DNA of 64,000 nt from contig NZ_BSNY01000007.1 in the NCBI RefSeq assembly GCF_030160235.1, forward strand, positions 62,001 to 126,000, written 5' to 3'. Below, in pieces: positions 58,502 to 64,000 of the stretch; the first letter of the stretch is position 1, and every line of letters begins with the position of its first letter. This stretch comes from Mesorhizobium huakuii. Its GTDB lineage: Bacteria > Pseudomonadota > Alphaproteobacteria > Rhizobiales > Rhizobiaceae. The position numbers were made by a program, and so were the translations under genes. Under the pieces are notes generated by a model. The model saw only the letters and a list, made by a program, of their open reading frames with translations, had not been told where the DNA came from and ran no database searches.

Positions 58502-60280
58502 TCACGCCCGCGCCGCATCGACGATGCGGAATTGCACCGTGCGGTTGCCGTTCCAGTAATTGCCCGACAGCGAGCCGGCGACGTGCACGCTCTTGCCCCG
58601 GTTCTTGAACAGGAATTCGCCAAGCACCGTATCGACGGCACGAAAGGCGATCGCCTGGATGCGGCCGCCGCTGTCCGACTGCAATTCGCAGCGTATATGG
58701 TTGGTGCCGACCGGCCGGGCGTCGGCCAGCCTGTGGCGCGGCAGCACGAAGACTGGCGCGACGTGGCCGGCGCCAAAGGGGCCGGCCTTTTCCAGCGCGT
58801 CGAGCAGGCTGAGCGTCGCGCCTTCGGCTGCCAGCGCGCCGTCGATCGCCAGGCTCTCCTCATCCTGCAGCCGAAACACGTCGGCAGCCGCCCGTTCCTC
58901 GAAGAACGCCCTGAGTTCGCCCAGCCTGGCGCGCTCCACGGTGATGCCGGCCGCCATGCCATGGCCGCCGCCCTTGACGATCAGCCCGGCATCGGCGGCC
59001 TCGCGTACCAGCCGGCCGAGGTCGAAGCCCGACACCGAACGGCCCGAACCGGTACCGATGCCCACAGCGTTGAAGGCGATGGCGAAAGCCGGCCGGCGCG
59101 CATGATCCTTCAGCCTCGAGGCGAGCAGGCCGACAATGCCGGGATGCCAGTTGTTGCTGGCAGTGACGACGATCGCCGGGCCGCTGCCGCCGGCGAGCTC
59201 GGCATCGGCCTCGGCACGCGCCGCGGCCAGCATCTCCTGCTCCATCTGTTGCCGTTCCTGGTTCAGCCGATCGAGCGTCTCGGCGATGGTCCGGGCCTCG
59301 ACCGGATCGTCGGTTGCAAGCAGCCGGCTGCCAAGTGCTGCGTCGCCGATGCGCCCGCCGGCGTTGATGCGCGGCCCGATCAGATAGGCGAGATGGAACG
59401 TGCTGATAGGCTCGCCAATGCGCGATACCCGCGCCAATGCGGCCAAGCCTTCATTCTTCTGCTGGCGCGCCATTTGCAGCCCTTTGACGACAAAGGCACG
59501 GTTGACGCCAGTGAGCGGCACCACATCGCAAACGGTCGCCAACGCAACGAGATCGAGCAGCGACAGCAGGTCGGGCGGCGGGACGTCGCTCAGGCCACGC
59601 AGGATCTTTGCGGTCTGCACCAGGGTCAGGAACACGACGCCGGCGGCGCACAGATGCCCCTGCCCGGAAAGATCGTCGTCACGGTTTGGATTGACCACGG
59701 CAATCGCCGCCGGCAACGCGCCGCCGACCTGATGGTGGTCGAGCACCACGACATCGGCGCCGGCTTCATTGGCGGCATCGACGGAAATGGCACTGTTGGT
59801 GCCGCAATCGACGGTGACGATCAGCGTCGCGCCGCGCGAGACGAGTTCGCGCATCGCATCGGGATTGGGACCGTAACCCTCGAAGATACGATCCGGAATA
59901 TAGATTTCCGACGGTATGGAGAAATGCGCCAGGAACCGCTTCAGCAAGGCCGACGAGGCAGCGCCGTCGACATCATAGTCGCCGAAGATCGCCACCTTTT
60001 CCCGCGCTATCACTGCCGCGGCAATGCGGGTTGCGGCCTTGTCCATGTCGGTCAGCGAGGCCGGATTGGGCAGCAGGTCGCGGATCGTCGGGTCGAGGAA
60101 CCGCTCGGTCTCGTCGGCGGTCACGCCGCGTCCGGCCAGAACGCGCGCGACGATGTCGGGCACGCCATGGCCCTGCGCAATGGCAAGCGCGACCATGTCC
60201 TGCCGTTCGGTCAGCCGGTGCTCCCATGAGAGACCGGTCGCCGACTGCCTGACATCGAGGAAAAGGCGCCTTTCGCCCAT
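58502..60280 (-). CDS. recJ: Single-strand-specific exonuclease RecJ
   Basis: Protein of 592 residues of the DHH phosphoesterase family; RecJ degrades single-stranded DNA 5'-3' in recombination and mismatch repair. DHH-domain motifs: FGDYDVDGAAS near residue 93, VTVDCGTNS, LDHHQVGG near 180, and DHHA1 motifs including GRSVSGFDL and KGGGHGMAAG. A C-terminal OB fold follows. I chose the ATG at 60280 (MGERRLFLDVRQSATG) since conservation begins there; ATG 60322 is an alternative. Confidence 0.94.
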   Translation of the reverse strand: MGERRLFLDVRQSATGLSWEHRLTERQDMVALAIAQGHGVPDIVARVLAGRGVTADETERFLDPTIRDLLPNPASLTDMDKAATRIAAAVIAREKVAIFGDYDVDGAASSALLKRFLAHFSIPSEIYIPDRIFEGYGPNPDAMRELVSRGATLIVTVDCGTNSAISVDAANEAGADVVVLDHHQVGGALPAAIAVVNPNRDDDLSGQGHLCAAGVVFLTLVQTAKILRGLSDVPPPDLLSLLDLVALATVCDVVPLTGVNRAFVVKGLQMARQQKNEGLAALARVSRIGEPISTFHLAYLIGPRINAGGRIGDAALGSRLLATDDPVEARTIAETLDRLNQERQQMEQEMLAAARAEADAELAGGSGPAIVVTASNNWHPGIVGLLASRLKDHARRPAFAIAFNAVGIGTGSGRSVSGFDLGRLVREAADAGLIVKGGGHGMAAGITVERARLGELRAFFEERAAADVFRLQDEESLAIDGALAAEGATLSLLDALEKAGPFGAGHVAPVFVLPRHRLADARPVGTNHIRCELQSDSGGRIQAIAFRAVDTVLGEFLFKNRGKSVHVAGSLSGNYWNGNRTVQFRIVDAARA

Positions 60281-60473
60281 TATGCGCTTTGCCAATTCAT
60301 GGTTGGCCGCACGATAATGCATGTCGCCCAAAAGTCTGCAGCGGTTTCGGGATGACGACATGCACAAACGACATCCTGAGGTGCTGCGCGTGAACGCAAG
60401 GCGCGTCAGGGCCAAAGACGGGCAAAGCCAGGCGGTTCGCGGCGGGTGGCGTCGCAGGAGAATTCAAGAAAAA

Positions 60474-60698
60474 CTACGCTTTCCGCTTTTCAGCCTGGCG
60501 CCGGATCCATTCGTCGGCGGCGTCCCCCATCGTCTTTTCCCGGCCGTCCTTGAGCCAGGCCATGAAAGGCCGATCGAACCTGAACGCATCACCGCATGCG
60601 TGGGTGAAAAAGCGGCGTGCATTCTGGGTGTTGCGATAGGATTTCGTGATGGGCGTGGCACGCGAAATCGGATCCGCGTGCCAGTCGAACGCATTCAT
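60474..60698 (-). CDS. DUF6434 domain small protein
   Basis: Protein of 74 residues matching, as I remember it, the DUF6434 type: FDWHADPISRATPITKSYRN, RRFFTHACGDAFRFDRPF and GREKTMGDAADEWIRRQ. The function is unknown; the motif often appears beside SAP-like or HTH domains. The start at 60698 has AAGGA six bases upstream; the frame is open further up to 60764 without support. It lies between glpX and recJ, same strand. Confidence 0.75.
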   Translation of the reverse strand: MNAFDWHADPISRATPITKSYRNTQNARRFFTHACGDAFRFDRPFMAWLKDGREKTMGDAADEWIRRQAEKRKA

Positions 60699-60770
60699 CG
60701 TCAATCCTTGCGCCGCCAGGTTCAGATGCAGCCATGGGCTAGCAACTGCGGCGCGGCTTAGCAAGCAGGC

Positions 60771-61754
60771 CTAGAACTTATCCAGATCCTGGTGCCGGGC
60801 CTTGATCTCGCGCACGGTGCGCGACGACGAACGCAAGACGATCGTATGCGTGGTGATATAGGTGCGGCCGAACTTGACGCCGGCCAGCATATTGCCATCG
60901 GTGACACCGGTGGCCGCGAACAGCACGTCGCCGCGCGCCATGTCTTCCGCATGGTAGATCCGCTTCGGATCGGAAATGCCCATTTTGGCGGCGCGCGCGA
61001 CCTTTTCTGGCGTATCGAGGATCAGCCGGCCCTGCATCTGGCCGCCGGTGCAGCGCAGCGCAGCCGCGGCCAGCACGCCCTCCGGCGCGCCGCCAGTGCC
61101 GAGATAGAGATCAATGCCGGTTTCCTCAGGGTCGGTGGTGTGGATGACGCCGGCGACATCGCCGTCGCCGATCAGCCGGATCGCGGCTCCCGTGGCGCGC
61201 ACGGCATCGATCAGCTTGGCATGGCGCGGCCGGTCGAGGATGCAGGTGGTGATGTCGGACACAGCGACGCCCTTGGCCCGCGCCAGGCTCGCGATGTTCT
61301 CGGCCGGCGAGGCGTCGATATCGATGACGCCTTCGGCATAGCCCGGACCGATGGCGATCTTGTCCATATAGACGTCGGGCGCGAACAGCAGGCTGCCCTT
61401 CTCGGCGATGGCGATGACGGCAAGCGCATTGGGCAGGTTCTTGGCGCAGATCGTCGTGCCTTCGAGCGGATCGAGCGCGATATCGACCGCCGGACCTTTG
61501 CCGGTGCCGACCTCCTCGCCGATATAGAGCATCGGCGCCTCGTCACGTTCGCCCTCGCCGATCACCACCGTGCCCTTGATGGCAAGGCGGTTGAGCTCCT
61601 GGCGCATGGCGTCGACAGCGACCTGGTCGGCAGCCTTCTCATCGCCACGGCCGCGCAGCCTGGCGGCTGCCACGGCGGCCCTTTCGGTGACGCGCACCAA
61701 TTCCATGGTGAGTATCCGGTCAAGGCCGGCGACGATGTTCTGGGCCACATTCAT
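60771..61754 (-). CDS. glpX: Fructose-1,6-bisphosphatase class II
   Basis: Enzyme of 327 residues of the GlpX class, hydrolysing fructose-1,6-bisphosphate in gluconeogenesis. Typical parts: GTVVIGEGERDEAPMLYIGEEVG, DIALDPLEGTTICAKN (metal and phosphate ligands), YLGTGGAPEGVLAAAALR and the C-terminal half with FAATGVTDGNML. Some rhizobial members also act on sedoheptulose-1,7-bisphosphate. The ATG follows GAGGAT at ten bases. Confidence 0.94.
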   Translation of the reverse strand: MNVAQNIVAGLDRILTMELVRVTERAAVAAARLRGRGDEKAADQVAVDAMRQELNRLAIKGTVVIGEGERDEAPMLYIGEEVGTGKGPAVDIALDPLEGTTICAKNLPNALAVIAIAEKGSLLFAPDVYMDKIAIGPGYAEGVIDIDASPAENIASLARAKGVAVSDITTCILDRPRHAKLIDAVRATGAAIRLIGDGDVAGVIHTTDPEETGIDLYLGTGGAPEGVLAAAALRCTGGQMQGRLILDTPEKVARAAKMGISDPKRIYHAEDMARGDVLFAATGVTDGNMLAGVKFGRTYITTHTIVLRSSSRTVREIKARHQDLDKF

Positions 61755-61897
61755 GTTGGGGAAATCCTCGTTCGCATACCGCCTCCCGCCGGAGGCGCGC
61801 CTGTTTTGTCAAACGAGCATGACAACGGCAAGACCTGCCGGACGTTTTATCGAAAGGCCAGCAATATCAATCGATTGAACCGCATTTCGACATGATT

Positions 61898-61925
61898 GCG
61901 GCCCGGTCGGAAACGGCCGGGCCGC
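61898..61925 (-). terminator. GC-rich hairpin downstream of the 55-residue membrane gene
   Basis: GCGGCCCGG (61898-61906) pairs with CCGGGCCGC (61917-61925) around a ten-base loop, 32 bases past the stop. No T-run follows, so its role as a terminator is a guess. Confidence 0.45.
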
Positions 61926-61957
61926 CGTGAAGACGCACAAAGGGTGGCTCTCGCGAT

Positions 61958-62125
61958 CTAGAAAACCGCGAGATATCTGAGCAGCGAAATGATGCCGATG
62001 ATGATGACGATGACCTGCACGATCTGTCGCATCCTGGCGTCGAGCGGCAGGCGCTGCACCAGATAGAGAACGAGAATGATGACAAGGAATGTGATCAGGA
62101 TGCCGATCAACATGGATGAAGCCAT
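61958..62125 (-). CDS. Small membrane protein (Thivi_2564-like)
   Basis: Protein of 55 residues with two hydrophobic helices (SMLIGILITFLVIILVLYLV and QIVQVIVIIIGIISLLRYL) joined by the charged hinge QRLPLDARMR. The LPLDARMRQIV hinge resembles the Thivi_2564 family of small membrane proteins. The function is unknown. A strong GGAGGG precedes the ATG at 62125. It is adjacent to the DUF883-type gene on the same strand, and both resemble envelope-stress-associated small proteins. Confidence 0.7.
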   Translation of the reverse strand: MASSMLIGILITFLVIILVLYLVQRLPLDARMRQIVQVIVIIIGIISLLRYLAVF

Positions 62126-62163
62126 GACGCCCTCCTTCAAATGATTTCCTGAAACGAGAAGAC

Positions 62164-62182
62164 GAGCCGGCAATGCCGGCTC
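62164..62182 (-). terminator. Hairpin downstream of the DUF883-like gene
   Basis: GAGCCGGC (62164-62171) pairs with GCCGGCTC (62175-62182) around AAT; on the minus strand it is followed by GTCTTCTCGTTTC. It lies 14 bases after the stop. Confidence 0.6.
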
Positions 62183-62195
62183 GATGCCGGCACGT

Positions 62196-62555
62196 TCAAT
62201 ACCAGCGGCGCGACGTGTCGTTGTTCATCGACTGGCCGACGGCGATCCCGGCCAGAAAGCCGAGCAGGCCGATCACGCCGATCACGGCTGTCGTGGTGCC
62301 CGGGTTTTCGCGCGCGACTTCCGAAACCGCCTGGGCCTGGTTGCGCAGCTGCTGTGCTGTGCGCGACGCACGCGCCGCGGCCGTATCATAGAAATCCGAG
62401 GCCTGCTCGCTGGCGTCATCGAGCATTTCCGCGCCCCGCGCCGAAATGCTCTTGTTGATCTTGGTGATCTCCTTGCGCAGTTCGGCGATCTGTTTTTCCA
62501 GCGTTTTCTGGATGTCGTCTATGCCTGGGCTGTCGGACTTGTTGGTATCGGCCAT
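62196..62555 (-). CDS. DUF883/ElaB-YqjD-like membrane-anchored protein
   Basis: Protein of 119 residues: a hydrophilic, helical and probably coiled-coil stretch (KTLEKQIAELRKEITKINKS; residues about 15-70), a linker, and one C-terminal membrane helix (TAVIGVIGLLGFLAGIAVG) followed by a short polar tail. This matches the DUF883 type (ElaB, YqjD), membrane proteins that bind ribosomes in E. coli stationary phase. The start at 62555 follows a GGGAGC box. Confidence 0.78.
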   Translation of the reverse strand: MADTNKSDSPGIDDIQKTLEKQIAELRKEITKINKSISARGAEMLDDASEQASDFYDTAAARASRTAQQLRNQAQAVSEVARENPGTTTAVIGVIGLLGFLAGIAVGQSMNNDTSRRWY

Positions 62556-62678
62556 GAAGCGGCTCCCTTGGTTGCTGACCAAGAGAACGGCGCCGCAACG
62601 AATTCGTTCCGGCCGGTCATGGCTGAGCGCCATCGGGTCGACCGCAAGGCCGGCGGGGATTGTTACCCCCGGACGGAG

Positions 62679-63992
62679 TTACCCTGCCCGCTCGATGCGG
62701 ATGACCTGCGGCTTGTCGGTCAGATGACCGTCCTTGGTTATGCCGTCGACGGCCTTGCGCACGGCGGCCTCGGTGGTCTCGTGGGTGACGAGGATCACCG
62801 TTTTCTGCGCCGCCGCCTCGCCGCTGACCGCATGCTGGACGATCGATTCCAGCGAAATATCGTTGTCGGCCATGCGCTTGGCGATCGCGGCGAAGACGCC
62901 GATGCGATCATGCACCGTCAGCCGGATGAAGTAGCCACCGGCATGGCTGCGCATCTGCGCCTTCTTGTAGGGCCTCAGTTCCTTCGCCGGCCGGCCAAAG
63001 ACCGGACCATGCTGGAAGCCGGGCCGGCTCTTGGCGATGTCGGCGACGTCGCCGATGACCGCCGAGGCGGTGGCGTTGCCGCCGGCGCCCGGGCCTGAAA
63101 GCAGCAGTTCGCCAAGGATGTCGGTCTCGATCGCCACCGCATTGGTGACGCCGTGCACCTGCGCGATGACGGAGGCGGTCGGCACCATGGTCGGGTGCAC
63201 GCGCTGCTCGATCCCGCTTTCGGTGCGCTGGGCGACGCCGAGCAGCTTGATCCGGTAGCCGAGATCGCCGGCCGCGCGGATGTCGGCCTGGGTGATGTTG
63301 GAAATGCCTTCCATATAGATGTCGTTGGCGGCGATCTTGGTGCCGAAGGCAAGGCTGGTCAGGATCGACAGCTTGTGCGCGGTGTCGTGGCCCTCGATGT
63401 CGAAGGTCGGGTCGGCCTCGGCGTAACCCAGCCGCTGCGCGTCCTTCAGGCAGGCATCGAACGAGATGCCTTCGGCCTCCATGCGGGTCAGGATGTAGTT
63501 GCAGGTGCCGTTGAGAATGCCGAACACGCGGGTGACCGAATTGCCGGCCATCGCCTCGCGCATCGTCTTGATGACGGGAATGCCGCCCGCCACCGCCGCC
63601 TCGTAGTTGAGCAGCACGCCCTTCTTCTCGGCGATTTCGGCCAGCGCCACGCCATGCTTGGCGAGCAGCGCCTTGTTGGCGGTGACGACATGACGGCCAG
63701 CTTCGAGCGCCGCCTTGACCGACAGGCGCGCCGGCCCTTCGTCGCCGCCGATCAGTTCGATGAACACGTCGATCTCGGCGCTCTGCGCCATCTTGACCGG
63801 ATCCTCGAACCATTTCGCGGCGCTGACATCGACGCCACGGTCGCGTTTCGGGTCGCGCGCCGAGACCGCCGACACGACAATGTCGCGCCCGCATTGCCGG
63901 GTCAGTTCCGCAGCCTTGTCGCGCAGCACGCGCGCCACCGATGCACCGACAGTGCCAAGTCCGGCAATTCCAACACGCAGAGCTTCAGCCAT
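62679..63992 (-). CDS. hom: Homoserine dehydrogenase
   Basis: Enzyme of 437 residues that reduces aspartate semialdehyde to homoserine on the path to threonine and methionine. N-terminal NAD(P)-binding domain GIAGLGTVGASVARVL, catalytic region with GILNGTCNYILTRME and AEADPTFDIEGHDTAHKL, and a C-terminal ACT domain (VHDRIGVFAAIAKRMADND) for feedback by threonine. The gene is complete; its ATG is 8 bases from the right edge, so its promoter lies outside. Confidence 0.95.
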   Translation of the reverse strand: MAEALRVGIAGLGTVGASVARVLRDKAAELTRQCGRDIVVSAVSARDPKRDRGVDVSAAKWFEDPVKMAQSAEIDVFIELIGGDEGPARLSVKAALEAGRHVVTANKALLAKHGVALAEIAEKKGVLLNYEAAVAGGIPVIKTMREAMAGNSVTRVFGILNGTCNYILTRMEAEGISFDACLKDAQRLGYAEADPTFDIEGHDTAHKLSILTSLAFGTKIAANDIYMEGISNITQADIRAAGDLGYRIKLLGVAQRTESGIEQRVHPTMVPTASVIAQVHGVTNAVAIETDILGELLLSGPGAGGNATASAVIGDVADIAKSRPGFQHGPVFGRPAKELRPYKKAQMRSHAGGYFIRLTVHDRIGVFAAIAKRMADNDISLESIVQHAVSGEAAAQKTVILVTHETTEAAVRKAVDGITKDGHLTDKPQVIRIERAG

Positions 63993-64000
63993 GGAAGGCG

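Noticed and set aside
58532-60229. Open frame of 565 codons opposite recJ
   Set aside because: The minus strand encodes an unambiguous RecJ; the plus frame has no recognisable motif.
61786-61801. GCCTCC/GGAGGC hairpin upstream of glpX as a terminator
   Set aside because: It lies between a gene ending at 61958 and the glpX start, with no T-run on the coding strand; too weak to call.

Overview
The window looks like chromosomal DNA of a Mesorhizobium-like alphaproteobacterium (order Hyphomicrobiales). It is GC-rich and densely packed, with many 4-base ATGA or 1-base TGATG gene overlaps. It carries divK beside a DUF3572 gene, a rhizobial-type dinB behind a GTTC-N7-GTTC SOS box, a Ctp/Cpa-type Tad pilus operon, an IscU-like/folE/hisI cluster, a glycine-riboswitch gcvTHP operon, and intergenic palindromes of the kind found in rhizobia. 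The genus is inferred from gene content and style; no marker such as 16S rRNA is present. I saw no rRNA, tRNA, CRISPR array, prophage or transposase gene.

Layout. 1-5.3 kb: divK at the left edge, DUF3572 plus HAD pair, a large secreted protein, a GNAT gene, and SOS-controlled dinB. 5.3-13.7 kb: secreted protein, EamA exporter, a six-TM channel with a zinc ribbon, dnaE, a palindromic repeat and pccA. 13.8-19.4 kb: glutathione-dependent formaldehyde oxidation (adhC, gfa), small conserved genes, and a cytochrome b/molybdopterin oxidoreductase pair. 19.3-26.3 kb: an internally duplicated unknown protein, the glycine riboswitch with gcvT-gcvH-gcvP, and a membrane GGDEF protein. 26.5-35.3 kb: TPR lipoprotein, secreted protein and the Tad export machinery (cpaB, cpaC, lipoprotein, cpaE, tadA, tadB, tadC), without pilin or prepilin peptidase. 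35.5-46.1 kb: parE, FUSC transporter, DUF2336, a MaoC/CitE-like pair ending in a RIME-like repeat, a CASTOR/POLLUX-like channel, and a divergent methyltransferase/TetR pair sharing one compact operator-promoter. 46-54 kb: flavin reductase plus nitroreductase, a secreted triple-repeat protein, acyltransferase, thrS, a methyltransferase, a class D beta-lactamase and yidD. 54-64 kb: a LysR regulator, TonB-like lipoprotein, IscU-like scaffold, folE, hisI, patatin, recJ, DUF6434, glpX, two small membrane-stress-type proteins, and hom.

Most genes are core housekeeping or envelope functions. The parts most worth following are the mirror-image TetR control region at 45.24-45.29 kb, two palindromic repeats whose TAGAG ends supply the TAG stop codon of the neighbouring gene, the unknown protein with a 138-residue internal duplication, the secreted triple-repeat protein, and several accessory-domain or ligand variants (zinc-ribbon channel, zinc-ribbon DinB, two-cysteine IscU-like scaffold, GGDEF protein without a canonical I-site).
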